A program made the translations under genes and the position numbers. Under the pieces are notes generated by a model that worked only from the letters and a program-made list of their open reading frames with translations, was not told the DNA's origin and searched no databases. From Streptomyces carpinensis (lineage in GTDB: Bacteria > Actinomycetota > Actinomycetes > Streptomycetales > Streptomycetaceae): DNA of 64,000 bases. The stretch is taken from positions 1-64,000 of the forward strand of contig NZ_MUBM01000016.1 in the NCBI RefSeq assembly GCF_002154505.1. Reading direction: 5' to 3'. Positions 9,991 through 19,468 of this stretch are shown in pieces. Every line of letters starts with the position of its first letter. Position 1 is the first letter of the stretch.

Positions 9991-10452
9991 ATGATTGACC
10001 AGCCCGAGGAGAGGGGCCGCATCGTGGTCGGGGTGGACGGCTCGGACTCATCGAAGCAGGCCCTTCGCTGGGCCGTGCGTCAGGCGAAGCTCACTGGTGA
10101 TGTGGTGGAGGCGGTGACTGCTTGGAATCTTCCGCCGTTCCACCTCTCGGTCCCCCGCTGGTTGCCCCCGGAGACCGGCGACGAAGCGGCCCTCGAGAGC
10201 CAGGCACGCACAGGACTCGCGGCAGCTGTCGAGGAAACCGTGGGATCGCAGCCACCGGTGGAGGTACGTACCGCGGTGTGGAACGGCACCGCAGCCACTG
10301 CGCTGCTCGACGCGGCCCGTGACGCGTCCTTGCTCGTGGTCGGCAGCCGGGGTCTCGGGGGCTTTTCGGGGCTGCTGTTGGGATCGGTGGCCCAGCATTG
10401 CACTCAGTACGCGGCCTGTCCGGTCGTCGTTATCCGGGGCAGTGGACAGTAA
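9991..10452 (+). CDS. Universal stress protein (UspA family)
   Basis: A 153-residue single Usp domain. It opens IVVGVDGSDSSKQALRWAV and ends with the ATP-binding signature G-2x-G-9x-G-S (GSRGLGGFSGLLLGSVAQ), so it belongs to the ATP-binding Usp group. Beta-strand 5 ends CPVVVIRG. These cytoplasmic proteins are induced by starvation, hypoxia or oxidative stress in actinomycetes. The ATG at 9991 is preceded by AGGAGG. It stands alone, with long gene-poor stretches either side. Confidence 0.93.
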   Translation: MIDQPEERGRIVVGVDGSDSSKQALRWAVRQAKLTGDVVEAVTAWNLPPFHLSVPRWLPPETGDEAALESQARTGLAAAVEETVGSQPPVEVRTAVWNGTAATALLDAARDASLLVVGSRGLGGFSGLLLGSVAQHCTQYAACPVVVIRGSGQ

Positions 10453-11336
10453 CCCTGCGGTCCCGCTTGCCCTCGCCTGTCGAATGAGCGTTCCCTTTGT
10501 AGGGGTTGCCGGGTCACTGTCCCAGCCGCCCGGGGAGCCCAGGTGCGGGCCCCGCCGTCTTGCCACCCGCGGATCATGGACGGCCGAAAGCCTTGGGTGG
10601 CCTCCGCCCCGGCTCGGGGTGCGCGGGATGGAGGCCAACCCCTCCCATTGTGCGGGCCGGCGGCCGACACCTCCCGCGGCGCGCGGTGACCGTCACGAAG
10701 CGCGCCTCACGGTGCAGCCGTACCAGCGGCAGTCCGGGCGTCCGGGCCGTGTCCGTTCGCGACGTTCGGTACCTCGTCGCCTGCACGAACGGGATCGCCC
10801 TCGACGTGATCCGCTCCCGGTCGACGGCCGGCCTCTCGATGTCCCCCGGAGCGCGAACCGTCGACCGCCTTGCGCTCCCCCGTCGCTGCGATCGAGGAGC
10901 CGTGGGCCGCCCGAGCTGGTCACGGCCGCGCGAAGGCATGTGCGCCGGCCCCGAGCGCCATGCACGCCGACCGCGTCGTCCAGGTGCGTGATCCGCTCTT
11001 GCGCGTCACCCGCGCGCCGACGGCGCCTGTCCGCGGTCCGGTGGCCAGGCGTCGTGGCGTACGCCCCCGCGTCGCGATGCGGCGCCCCCCTCCGCAAGCG
11101 GGGCGCCCGACACCAGCAGGTGAAGCGGCTCGTGCGGCGAGGCGGTCAACGATGCGGTGGCTCGGCGGATCAGTCGGTCGTAGGGCAGGACCGGTTCCGC
11201 ACTGGCGAGGGATTTCGTTGCGAAGACCCTAGTTCAGCAACGGATTATGAAGATTCATGGCGGCTTGTCGATGGAATCAGTATTCTTCACCCGCCGCAAT
11301 GCCACCCACCCGACCGCACCCAGAGAGGAAGCACCC
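10453..11336. other. Long intergenic stretch, no gene supported
   Basis: About 880 bases. Open frames cross it on both strands but all are Arg/Pro-rich shadow-type translations without motifs. The last 120 bases, around 11220-11335, have lower GC (AACGGATTATGAAGATTC) and probably hold the promoter of the following PPOX-fold gene. No repeat or hairpin was recognised. Confidence 0.4.
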
Positions 11337-12017
11337 ATGGACTCCGGTACTCCGGAACGGCGGTTGCCAGTCACCGAGCGCACCCGTCACCGCCGCTTGC
11401 GGGAACAGGGCAGCCTGGACCGCGACCAGCTCGACTCGATCCTCGACGCCGGCTTCATCTGCCACCTCGGCGTCACCGTCGAAGGGAGCCCGATGGTCGT
11501 GCCGACCGTCTACGGTTCCGACGGCGGGACCCTGTACTTCCACGGCTCGGTCGCCAGCCGCAGCCTGCTCGCGTCACCCGCCGCCACGGTCTGCGCCACG
11601 GTCACCCACGTCGACGGCCTCGTCCTCGCCCGCTCGGTCTTCGAGCACGGCGTCAACTACCGCAGCGCAATGGTCCACGGCACCGCCCGCCTGGTCACAG
11701 ACCCCGAGGAGAAGCTCGCCGGTCTGCGCTGCCTGACCGAACAGGCTACGCCCGGCCAATGGGACTACGCCCGCCGTCCCAGCCCCAAGGAACTCGCCGC
11801 GACGGCGCTGCTCGCCCTCCCCCTGGACGAGGCGTCCGTCAAGATACGCACCGGAGCCCCGGACGACGGCGCCGGCGAGGACGCCCGACTCGGCCTGTGG
11901 GCAGGCGTTCTGCCGCTGCGCGCCACGTGGGGCGAACTGGAGCCGGACCCACTGCTGCCCGCAGGCGTCGAGGCCCCCGTCCATCTGGCGGAGCGGATCG
12001 GCACCCCGGCCAACTGA
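11337..12017 (+). CDS. PPOX-fold flavin-binding protein (NimA-like)
   Basis: A 226-residue protein of the pyridoxamine 5'-phosphate oxidase-related split-barrel fold. The motif GFICHLGVTVEGSPMVVPT followed by LYFHGSVASRSL is the standard FMN-binding start; a second conserved block is YRSAMVHGTARLV. Members include 5-nitroimidazole reductases (Nim) and F420/FMN-dependent reductases; the real substrate here is unknown. The ATG at 11337 is preceded by AGAGAGGAAG. It is transcribed alone towards the two-component operon. A redox or detoxification role is likely by family. Confidence 0.88.
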   Translation: MDSGTPERRLPVTERTRHRRLREQGSLDRDQLDSILDAGFICHLGVTVEGSPMVVPTVYGSDGGTLYFHGSVASRSLLASPAATVCATVTHVDGLVLARSVFEHGVNYRSAMVHGTARLVTDPEEKLAGLRCLTEQATPGQWDYARRPSPKELAATALLALPLDEASVKIRTGAPDDGAGEDARLGLWAGVLPLRATWGELEPDPLLPAGVEAPVHLAERIGTPAN

Positions 12018-12432
12018 GCGCCACGCCGACCCCGGTGCGCTGGGACAGACTCCTGCCCGCCCAGCAGTGGTTCCTGGAAAGCGCGCTCGGGCTCGAGCCG
12101 GCAGGCGAGGACGAACAGCCGCCTGCACGCCGCCCGCAGAACGCCGCATGGGAACGGGACATCACCGCCGCCCGGCACCACCACGCCCGCGCAGGCCACC
12201 TCCCAGCGCCGCGCAGACACGCCGAGGACGTCGATGGCAGCTCTGTGGGGGCTGGGGTCGTTCATCAGCAACACACGCCGGCGCGCCGCGACGCCGAGCC
12301 AGCGACCACGCGCCGTCCTCGAGGCACTCGGCATGCGCTGTCAGTCCACACGTGGGGGCCTGCGTCCAGCATCGCAGTGCCGGGGCACCTGCTTTCCGGG
12401 GTTGTACGGCGTCCCGGAGCGCCTGGTGAGCG
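12018..12432. other. Convergent intergenic region, no gene supported
   Basis: About 415 bases between the PPOX-fold gene (forward) and the response-regulator gene (reverse). Frames here lack motifs and ribosome binding sites. No clear terminator hairpin was found. Confidence 0.35.
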
Positions 12433-13101
12433 TCAGGCCCGCAGATAAGTGAGGACGGCCAGGACCCTGCGGTGGGTCTCGTCTGTCGGAGGCAGGTCGA
12501 GCTTGGTGAGGATGTTGCCGATGTGCTTGCCGATCGCGGCTTCGGAAACCACCAGCTCCTTGGCGATCGCGCCGTTGGACCTGCCCTCGGCGATCAGTGC
12601 CAGCACCTCGCGTTCGCGCGGGGTGAGCTGCTCCAGCGGATCGCGACGGCGGCGCAGCAACTGGCGCACCACCTCCGGGTCGACCACCGTCCCGCCCTCC
12701 GCCACCTTGTGCAGCGCTGCCACGAACTCCTCGACGTGCCCGACCCGGTCCTTGAGCAGATAGCCGACGCCCGATCCGTCGCCGGAGTCCAGGAGTTCGG
12801 CCGCGTATGCCCGTTGCACGTACTGGCTGAGGACCAGGACCGGGAGTGTGGGGCGCTTCTCGCGCAGCCGCACTGCTGCGTGCAGGCCCTCGTCCTGGAA
12901 ACCGGGCGGCATGCGCACGTCGGTCACCACGATGTCGGGGGCATGCTCCTCGACCGCGGCGACCAGTGCCCGCGCGTCCCCGACGGCCGATACCACCTCG
13001 TGGCCGCAGCGGCTGAGCAGGCCGATGAGCCCTTCCCGTAGCAGCACGCTGTCTTCGGCCAGCACTACGCGGAGCGATCGGCCGCCTTGGTCAACTCGCA
13101 A
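12433..13101 (-). CDS. NarL/LuxR-type response regulator
   Basis: A 222-residue regulator. The receiver domain (about residues 10-125) has the acidic pair in LAEDSVLL, the phosphoacceptor Asp in IVVTDVRMPP and the conserved Lys in YLLKDRV. The C-terminal LuxR helix-turn-helix (about 155-215) shows LTPREREVLALIAEGRSN and SEAAIGKHIGNILTKL. The TTG at 13101 is the only start that keeps the first receiver strand and it has GGAG five bases upstream. A GTG at 13065 overlaps the kinase stop (TAGTG) but would delete that strand. It overlaps the kinase gene by 37 bases, so the two are translated together. The probable target is the divergent ABC exporter. Confidence 0.93.
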   Translation of the reverse strand: MRVDQGGRSLRVVLAEDSVLLREGLIGLLSRCGHEVVSAVGDARALVAAVEEHAPDIVVTDVRMPPGFQDEGLHAAVRLREKRPTLPVLVLSQYVQRAYAAELLDSGDGSGVGYLLKDRVGHVEEFVAALHKVAEGGTVVDPEVVRQLLRRRRDPLEQLTPREREVLALIAEGRSNGAIAKELVVSEAAIGKHIGNILTKLDLPPTDETHRRVLAVLTYLRA

Positions 13102-14387
13102 GGAATCTCCACACGCAACAGAGTCGGTCCACCCGGCGGACTGGTCAGGGCAAGTCTGCCATCCAGGACCGAGACGCGGTCCGCGAGACCGGTCAGGCCG
13201 CTGCCCGCCGAGGCGTCCGCGCCGCCGCAGCCGTCGTCGCGCACCTCGAGGAACAGGCGTCCGTCGCGATGGCTGCCGCTCACCTGCGCGCGGTCGGCCC
13301 CGCTGTGTTTGGCGACGTTGGCCAATGCCTCGCAGACCACGAAGTACACAGCGGACTCGACCGCCTGGGTCGGCCGGCCCGGCAGTTCGAGGTGGACGTC
13401 CACGGGGACCACGCAGCGGTCGGCGGCGTCGGCGACCGCTGCGTCAAGGCCGTAGTCCGCGAGGATCTTGGGGTGGATGCCGTGGATGAGCTCACGCAGC
13501 TCCGCGAGTGCCTTGCCCGCCTCCTCCTGGGCTTGGGTGAGCTGGTCGGCGAGCGGGCCGGGCGGGGCATCGAGGCGGGCCAGCCCGAGGGTCATCGTCA
13601 GGGCCACAAGGCGCTGTTGGGCGCCGTCGTGCAGGTCGCGCTCGATGCGGCGCCGCTCGGCCTCGAAGGCATCCACCAACCGGACGCGGGAGCGGGCCAG
13701 TTCGACCACCTTGGCGCCGAGCTCGCCTTCGCGGGAGGCGATCAGCAGCCGGGTCAGCTCGGCGCGGGCGCCCGCCGTGACCCCGAGCACGTAACCGCAC
13801 AGCCCCATCAGGAACAAGCCCACTACGGCGACGGCGAAAGCGGTCGGCCATGTGGTGACCGTCCACTGCTTGAGCACCTTCGCCTCATGACCGTCGCCGA
13901 CCGTGGCCATCAGCAGCGGAGTGGCGACCATGGACAGCGGGAAGAGCAGGGCGACCGTGATCGCCAGGGCGTCGACCGGCCACAGCAGCCCGGCGAAGAG
14001 CAACGCGTACCCGAACTCCCGCCAGGTCGCCTGTTCGCGCAGCCGAGTGGTCAGCCAGGCCCGCAGTCCCGGCGCGGTCGGCACCTGGTGCCGACCGGAC
14101 AGCGGGTTGCGGTCGATCAGGCGCAGCCTGCGACGTTCCACCCCGGCCACCGGGATCCCGCCGAGGGCGGCCAGGACGAGCAGCGGCAGCCCTACCAGGA
14201 CGATGGCGAGCGCACCGCAGACCGCTGCCACCGTCACGATCCCCACCAGGGCGGCGACGCCGGTCACCGCGCCGGTGAGCAGATACGCGGCGGAGCGCCA
14301 AGGCCAGACCGACAGCAAGAAGCCCGGCCGGGACATGGCCTGCCACACATTCCGAGGATGCATGTGCATGACCGTAAGTGGCCTCAT
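13065..14387 (-). CDS. Sensor histidine kinase (HisKA_3 type)
   Basis: A 440-residue membrane kinase. The N-terminal half is a sensor domain with hydrophobic pairs (about residues 30-85 and 120-210). It is followed by the HisKA_3 dimerisation box RRIERDLHDGAQQRL with the phospho-accepting His near residue 250, and a HATPase domain (ALANVAKHSGA as N-box, GSGLTGLADRV as G-box). This type of Streptomyces kinase pairs with NarL regulators and often senses envelope stress. ATGs at 14387, 14369, 14363 and 14336 are in frame; none has a strong ribosome binding site, so the start is uncertain. Divergent from a MacB-like exporter operon across 147 bases. Confidence 0.92.
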   Translation of the reverse strand: MRPLTVMHMHPRNVWQAMSRPGFLLSVWPWRSAAYLLTGAVTGVAALVGIVTVAAVCGALAIVLVGLPLLVLAALGGIPVAGVERRRLRLIDRNPLSGRHQVPTAPGLRAWLTTRLREQATWREFGYALLFAGLLWPVDALAITVALLFPLSMVATPLLMATVGDGHEAKVLKQWTVTTWPTAFAVAVVGLFLMGLCGYVLGVTAGARAELTRLLIASREGELGAKVVELARSRVRLVDAFEAERRRIERDLHDGAQQRLVALTMTLGLARLDAPPGPLADQLTQAQEEAGKALAELRELIHGIHPKILADYGLDAAVADAADRCVVPVDVHLELPGRPTQAVESAVYFVVCEALANVAKHSGADRAQVSGSHRDGRLFLEVRDDGCGGADASAGSGLTGLADRVSVLDGRLALTSPPGGPTLLRVEIPCELTKAADRSA

Positions 14388-14421
14388 CGATCGGTGCCAT
14401 CGGTTCAGAGTCCGTACAAGT

Positions 14422-14439
14422 GGTAGGCCTGGCCCTACC
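14422..14439. promoter_or_regulatory. Inverted repeat in the kinase/ABC divergent promoter
   Basis: GGTAGG-N6-CCTACC, a perfect 6-bp inverted repeat, lies midway between the divergent kinase and ABC transporter genes. NarL-type regulators bind such short dyads, so it is a candidate operator for the response regulator at 12433-13101. Binding is inferred from position and symmetry only. Confidence 0.4.
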
Positions 14440-14534
14440 CCAAGTCTCGTTCCGGCCGTACTGCGTCACGAGGGGCTTCCGCGGTTTCGTGGAGGCACCA
14501 ATGAGCCGTGGAGCAGATGCTGGTGGGGAGACAC

Positions 14535-15272
14535 ATGACCGACGACGCGATCCGACTGCGTTCCGTAACCCGGCGGTACGGCTCGGGCGGCACGTCCGTC
14601 ACCGCCCTCGACCGGGTGTCGCTCGCCTTGCCGAGGGGGACGTTCACCGCGGTGATGGGCCCGTCCGGGTCCGGCAAGTCGACCCTGCTGCAGTGCGCCG
14701 CGGGTCTGGACCGGCCCACGTCCGGCTCGGTCACCGTGGGCGACACGGAGCTGACCGGGCTGAGCGAGACCAAGCTGACCCTGCTGCGCCGCGAACGCAT
14801 CGGCTTCGTGTTCCAGGCGTTCAACCTGCTGCCCTCGCTGACCGCCGAGCAGAACGTGGCTCTGCCGCTGCGGCTGGCTGGCCGCCGTCCGAAGAAGGCC
14901 CAGGTGCGCGAGGTGCTCCAACAGGTCGGACTCGGCGACCGGGCGCGGCACCGGCCGACGGAGATGTCCGGCGGCCAGCAGCAGCGGGTTGCCCTGGCCC
15001 GCGCCCTGATCACCCGCCCCGAAGTGCTGTTCGGCGACGAGCCGACCGGCGCGCTCGACTCTCGGACCAGTCGCGAGGTACTGACCCTGCTGCGCGGCAT
15101 GGTCGACCGGGGCGGCCAGACGATCATCATGGTCACCCACGACCCCGTCGCCGCCTCCTACGCCGACCGCGTCGTCTTCCTCGTCGACGGCCGTGTCAAC
15201 GGCGAGCTGATCGGTGCCGGTGCCGAGGACATCGCGGCGCACATGACCAAGCTCGAGGCCGTGCCGTGCTGA
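14535..15272 (+). CDS. ABC transporter ATP-binding protein (MacB/LolD-like)
   Basis: A 245-residue ATPase. Walker A GPSGSGKST (residues 42-50), Q-loop in GFVFQAFNLLPSLTAEQN, signature MSGGQQQRVALARAL, Walker B VLFGDEPTGALD and the H-loop MVTHDP are all present, so it should be active. The short MacB/LolD/FtsE-like type works with FtsX-family permeases. The ATG at 14535 follows GGGGAG. Its stop overlaps the permease GTG by 7 bases (GTGCTGA), indicating translational coupling. With the divergent two-component pair, this looks like an inducible exporter or envelope-stress transporter. Confidence 0.95.
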   Translation: MTDDAIRLRSVTRRYGSGGTSVTALDRVSLALPRGTFTAVMGPSGSGKSTLLQCAAGLDRPTSGSVTVGDTELTGLSETKLTLLRRERIGFVFQAFNLLPSLTAEQNVALPLRLAGRRPKKAQVREVLQQVGLGDRARHRPTEMSGGQQQRVALARALITRPEVLFGDEPTGALDSRTSREVLTLLRGMVDRGGQTIIMVTHDPVAASYADRVVFLVDGRVNGELIGAGAEDIAAHMTKLEAVPC

Positions 15273-17722
15273 GCACCACGCTGCGCACCCTGCGCACCCG
15301 CTGGACCACCTTCGTCGGCAGCTTCGTCGCCCTCTGCCTGGGCGTGGCGCTGATCGCCGTCATGGGGCTGGCCCTGGCGTCCTCGCCGGACGCACCCGGC
15401 CGGGTGCCGGAGCGGTTCGCCGCCGCGCCGGTCGTCGTCAAGGGCCAGGACACCCTCGAGGTGCCCACCCCGGTCGGCGACCGCACCCACAAGCTCGCGC
15501 AGCCGCGTCCCGTACCCGTTGACACGGTCGCGAAGCTGCGGCACCTCGGGACCGTCGTCGAGGACCGGACCTTCGCCGTGAGGGTCGAGGGCGGGCCCGC
15601 CGATCTGGTGGGCCACCCCTGGTCCACCGCGGCCTTCGCGCCGTATGAGCTCGACGCGGGACGCCCGCCCGAGGCCGCGGACGAGGTCGTCGTCAGCGGT
15701 GACTGGGCCCGTCCGGGCACCCGGGTACGGACCGGCGGCGGCACCGTGCGCGTCGTCGGCACCGTGGCCGGGCTCGGCTTCGAGAACGCCGTGTTCTACA
15801 CCGACACCCGCGCCGCCGAACTGTCGCCGCGCAGCCTCCAACTCGTGGTCGACGCCGATGCGGCCGCCGTGCGCGAGGCGGTGCGCGACAGCGAGGGCGT
15901 CCAGGTCCTCACCGGGGACGCGCGCCGGTACGCCGACGCCGACCCCGACCGGGGCAGAGAAGCCCTCACCGCGATGAACGCCATGTTCGGCACGACCGGC
16001 GGCGTCACCGCCTTTGTGTCGGTGTTCGTGGTGGCCTCGACCTTCGCGTTCGCGGTGGCCCAGCGGCGCCGCGAATTCGGGCTGCTGCGCACCGCCGGGG
16101 CGACCCCGGGGCAGATCCGCCGCATGGTCGTCCACGAGGCGCTCGTGGTCGGTGTGCTCGCCTCGGCCGCCGGCTGTGTGCTCGGTTCCTACGGGGCTCC
16201 CAAGCTCGCCGAGTGGGCGGTCGACGAGAGGCTCGCGCCCGGCTGGTTCACCATCGGCGACTACACCTGGCCCTACCACATGGCGTTCTGGACGGGCCTG
16301 TTCGTGGCCCTGTGTGGCGTGATGGCCGCATCCTGGCGGGCGGGGCGCACCGGTCCCATCGAGGCGCTGCGCGAGGCGTCCGTGGACACCCGGGCCATGA
16401 CACGGGGCCGCCGGCTGTTCGGCGCGGCCCTGCTGATCACTGCCGCGGTGACGCTGGCCCTTGCCCTGGTGACGAACCCGGGCGAACTGCTGCAGCGCAA
16501 GACCTATGTGAGCCGGCCCATGCTGCTGATCACCGCGGTCGCGCTGCTCGCGCCGGTGCTGGTACGGCCACTGACCAGGCTGATCGCCTGGCTGCCGGCC
16601 CGACTGCCCGGCGCCGGTGGGATGCTGGTGCGGGAGAACGCCGCCGCGGGGGTGCGCCGCACCGCCGCCGTCGCAGCACCCGTGCTGGTCACGGTCGCGC
16701 TGGCGGGCTCGCTGCTGGGCGCCACCGCCACTGTCGACGAAGCGAAGGCCACCGAGGTCCGCGAGCAGACGGCCGCCGACTTCGTGGTCATTCCGGCCGG
16801 CGGCGCCGGCTTCGACGATGCGACGCTGAAGCGGCTTCAGGCCGTGTCCGGTGCCGTCGTCTCGGCGAGCTCGTCGAGCGCCGTGTACGTCCTGGAGGAG
16901 GGCACGGCGCTCATCAGCTCCGATGCCAGGGCCGTCGAGCCGGAACCGCTCGCGGCAACGGCCCGTCTCCCGATCGTCGCAGGGAAGGTGAGCGAGCTGG
17001 ACGACGACTCGATCATCGTCAACGAGGAGTGGGAGAAACGCGCCGTGGGCGAGCGGGTGGACGTGTGGCTCGCAGACGGCACACGGAAGTCCCTGAAGAT
17101 CGCCGCAGTCATGACGGTCGGCACCGGCAACAACGGCGTCTACGTCACCCCGCGCAACGCCCCCGCGGCGCCCGTCGACCGGGTCGACGTACGCCTCGCG
17201 GACGGTGCCGGCACAGGTGCGGTGGCAGCCGGTCTGCGTCAGGCGGTGCGGGCGTCGGGCGGGCAGGTCCTCACCAGGGACGCCTGGGTTCGGGCGACGT
17301 ACCCCGAGACCAACCGGACGACCCGGACGGGCTTCTTCCTCGTCCTCGGCATCGCCCTCCTCTACACCGGCATCTCGCTGGCCAACACGATGGTCATGGC
17401 GACCTCCGACCGGGTACGCGACCTGGCTGTCCTGCGGCTGGCCGGCGCCACCAGGTGGCAGGTGCTGCGGCTGGTGGGCGCCGAGGCGGTGACGGTGGTC
17501 GTGGTCGGCGGACTGCTGGGCACGCTGGTCGCCGGAGTCGACCTGCTGGGCATGTGGAGCGCGCTGGGCCTGCTCTCGGTCTGGACGTCCATCGAGATCC
17601 CGTGGGCGACGCTCGCGGCGACCATGGGCGCGTGCGCGGTGCTCGCCGTGATCTCGGCGGTCGCTTCGGCCGGCCTCTCCCTGCGCCGCAGGGCGGTGGA
17701 GCTGGCGGGCGTACACGAGTGA
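15266..17722 (+). CDS. FtsX-like ABC transporter permease, two FtsX domains
   Basis: An 818-residue membrane protein. One N-terminal membrane helix (about residues 14-38) is followed by a large outer domain and a first FtsX core (about 245-365, QRRREFGLLRTAGATPGQIRRM). A second anchor and outer domain follow, then a second FtsX core at the C terminus (about 690-810, DLAVLRLAGATRWQVLRLV). This duplicated layout is typical of actinobacterial MacB-like or BceB-like permeases. The GTG at 15266 is coupled to the ATPase gene. The substrate is unknown; antimicrobial peptides or lipids are common for the family. Confidence 0.93.
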   Translation: MLSTTLRTLRTRWTTFVGSFVALCLGVALIAVMGLALASSPDAPGRVPERFAAAPVVVKGQDTLEVPTPVGDRTHKLAQPRPVPVDTVAKLRHLGTVVEDRTFAVRVEGGPADLVGHPWSTAAFAPYELDAGRPPEAADEVVVSGDWARPGTRVRTGGGTVRVVGTVAGLGFENAVFYTDTRAAELSPRSLQLVVDADAAAVREAVRDSEGVQVLTGDARRYADADPDRGREALTAMNAMFGTTGGVTAFVSVFVVASTFAFAVAQRRREFGLLRTAGATPGQIRRMVVHEALVVGVLASAAGCVLGSYGAPKLAEWAVDERLAPGWFTIGDYTWPYHMAFWTGLFVALCGVMAASWRAGRTGPIEALREASVDTRAMTRGRRLFGAALLITAAVTLALALVTNPGELLQRKTYVSRPMLLITAVALLAPVLVRPLTRLIAWLPARLPGAGGMLVRENAAAGVRRTAAVAAPVLVTVALAGSLLGATATVDEAKATEVREQTAADFVVIPAGGAGFDDATLKRLQAVSGAVVSASSSSAVYVLEEGTALISSDARAVEPEPLAATARLPIVAGKVSELDDDSIIVNEEWEKRAVGERVDVWLADGTRKSLKIAAVMTVGTGNNGVYVTPRNAPAAPVDRVDVRLADGAGTGAVAAGLRQAVRASGGQVLTRDAWVRATYPETNRTTRTGFFLVLGIALLYTGISLANTMVMATSDRVRDLAVLRLAGATRWQVLRLVGAEAVTVVVVGGLLGTLVAGVDLLGMWSALGLLSVWTSIEIPWATLAATMGACAVLAVISAVASAGLSLRRRAVELAGVHE

Positions 17723-17763
17723 CCTCTGACCCGGTGCGAGGCCTGCCCGGCTGCGTCGTCGCA

Positions 17764-17907
17764 TCACGGCATCGCCTCCGAGGAAGGCCTGGCGGTGGCG
17801 CGGCGCGCGCGGCGGTCCACCACGGGATGCTCCTCGCTCACCTCCACAGGCGGCGGCAGCGGCTCGGCAGGATCACGGACCTCGTCCGGCCGGCGCAGCA
17901 CGTGCAT
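17764..17907 (-). CDS. Possible small protein downstream of the SpoIIE phosphatase gene
   Basis: A 47-residue frame (MHVLRRPDEVRDPAEPLPPP...) beginning just beyond the stop of the phosphatase gene. GTG starts 9 or 18 bases further upstream are also possible; the latter would overlap the phosphatase stop. Composition is coding-like (Glu/Asp/Pro-rich, then an Arg-rich tail), but no family was recognised. It could be a coupled small protein or chance. Confidence 0.35.
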   Translation of the reverse strand: MHVLRRPDEVRDPAEPLPPPVEVSEEHPVVDRRARRATARPSSEAMP

Positions 17908-17917
17908 GACCAGCACC

Positions 17918-18976
17918 TCATCGCGCACCCGCGGCCAGGGCAAGGACCGCCATGTCGTCCTGGTTACGGCCCCCGGTCCAGCGGTGGACGTCGCGCAGGA
18001 GGGCATCGACGAGGCACTGCGGACTGGAATACGCGCCCGGGGTGAGGCGGATGCTCGGGTCGTAGAACGCTCCATTGCCGTCGCGTGCCTCGGTCACTCC
18101 GTCGGTGACCAGGAGCAGAAAGGCCCCGGAACGCAAGGGGAAGACGTCCGCGGCCATCTGGCCGCTGGTCCCGGCGCCCGGGAGCCGCAGCCCCAGCGGC
18201 AGCTCGTGAGTGGTCGGTTCCAGCGGCGACACGGCCCGCTCGTCGACCAGGTACGGCGATGGATGCCCGCGGTTGAGCACCTGAGCCGTCCTCCCGTCCG
18301 GGGAGATCTGGAGCAGCACGGCGGTGGTGAAGTCCTCGAACGTGTCGGACGTGCCGCGCCGGGCCAGAACCTCCTCCAACCCGTCCGCGAGCTCGGCCAA
18401 GGTGGTCACATGCTCGGCCTCGTAGCAGAAGGCGCCCACCAGCACCGAGACCGTGGAGACGGCGCCCAGTCCCTTGCCCCGGACGTCGCCGATGATCGCG
18501 CGCACTCCGAACGGCGTGGCCAGCACCGCGTACAGGTCCCCGCCGATGCGGGCCTCGGCATGCGCGGCCACATACCGGGCGGCCACCCTCACCGGCCCCA
18601 CGCGGCGCGGCGGGTCCGGCAGCACCGCCCGCTGCGCGACCTCCGCCACGTCACGGACCTGCGCCAGCCGGTATTCCTGACGGGCCCTGGCTCTGTTGAC
18701 GATCAAGGCCACAGCCCCCGTGATGACGACGTCGGCCAAGTCGACGAACAACGCCGTCGCCGGACGATCCAGGTACAGGTTCAGCCCGACCGAGGCCACG
18801 CACGCCAGCACCGCCACAAGCAGGCTGACGCGGAAGGACGACAGGGCGCACGCGGCCAGAGGGGCCGCCGCCAGCAGGGGCAGTCCCATGTACGGCTGGG
18901 GCCCGAACAGGCCGGCCGCCACGCCTCCGATGAGAAGTACGGCGGCGGCGAGAGCGGGAAAACCGGTGGACCTCAT
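17918..18976 (-). CDS. Membrane-anchored PP2C/SpoIIE-type serine phosphatase
   Basis: A 352-residue protein. Residues 5-110 hold four or so membrane helices; the SpoIIE/RsbU PP2C domain spans about 140-350. Metal-binding motifs are seen: RIGGDLYAV, IIGDVRGKGL, LLLVTDGVTEA and the final NQDDMAVLAL. Such phosphatases dephosphorylate anti-sigma-factor antagonists and so release sigma factors. The ATG at 18976 has AAGGAG six bases upstream and is preferred over upstream starts. No sensor domain other than the membrane part is present. The partner antagonist is not nearby. Confidence 0.92.
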   Translation of the reverse strand: MRSTGFPALAAAVLLIGGVAAGLFGPQPYMGLPLLAAAPLAACALSSFRVSLLVAVLACVASVGLNLYLDRPATALFVDLADVVITGAVALIVNRARARQEYRLAQVRDVAEVAQRAVLPDPPRRVGPVRVAARYVAAHAEARIGGDLYAVLATPFGVRAIIGDVRGKGLGAVSTVSVLVGAFCYEAEHVTTLAELADGLEEVLARRGTSDTFEDFTTAVLLQISPDGRTAQVLNRGHPSPYLVDERAVSPLEPTTHELPLGLRLPGAGTSGQMAADVFPLRSGAFLLLVTDGVTEARDGNGAFYDPSIRLTPGAYSSPQCLVDALLRDVHRWTGGRNQDDMAVLALAAGAR

Positions 18977-19468
18977 GCGGATCTCCTTCGTCGTCATCCC
19001 CCTGCACGGACGGGTGCCCAACCCGAGAGCTCGCCTCGTCGGTTCTTCATGCGTGCTTTGACCTGCGATTTTCGCCCGACCTGAACAAACGTGACCCGCC
19101 TCAGCCCGCCTCGAGCCGTCTCGGTCCGCCCCAGACCGATCTACCTTGCCTCCGTGTTCCCACGGGAACACCAGGCGGGAACCTGGACTCGCACCTACTC
19201 TGGCCTGCCGCTCACCACGTCGGGCGGCAGGCCTCCATCTATCGCCATTCGTCGCCGTGACGGGGAGCACGTGCACCTCGATGCCGCGCTCGGTTGGCGT
19301 GGGTGACGGACACGATGCCGACTTCCCTACCCGCAGTCGAACAGATAAGGCTCACCTGGCCAGCTTGAGGCAATCGCCGACAGAAGTGCATCCGCCGACC
19401 GACGAGCAAGATCGTTGAGTCGTTGTGGCAGTGGCCATGGGGCTCATCAGTCACTACGGGGGGAAGGC
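18977..19468. other. Intergenic region, no gene supported
   Basis: About 490 bases upstream of the phosphatase gene and downstream of the next reverse-strand gene. It includes a less GC-rich patch near 19020-19090 (CATGCGTGCTTTGACCTGCGATTTTCG), a likely promoter area for the phosphatase. Frames in the rest show no motif. Confidence 0.35.

Noticed and set aside
10319-12448. A 709-codon forward frame covering the gap after the universal stress gene
   Set aside because: Arg/Pro-rich translation that overlaps two real genes in other frames and has no motif.
15158-17767. An 869-codon reverse frame opposite the ABC permease gene
   Set aside because: Shadow frame; the forward strand encodes a well-defined FtsX-type permease coupled to its ATPase.
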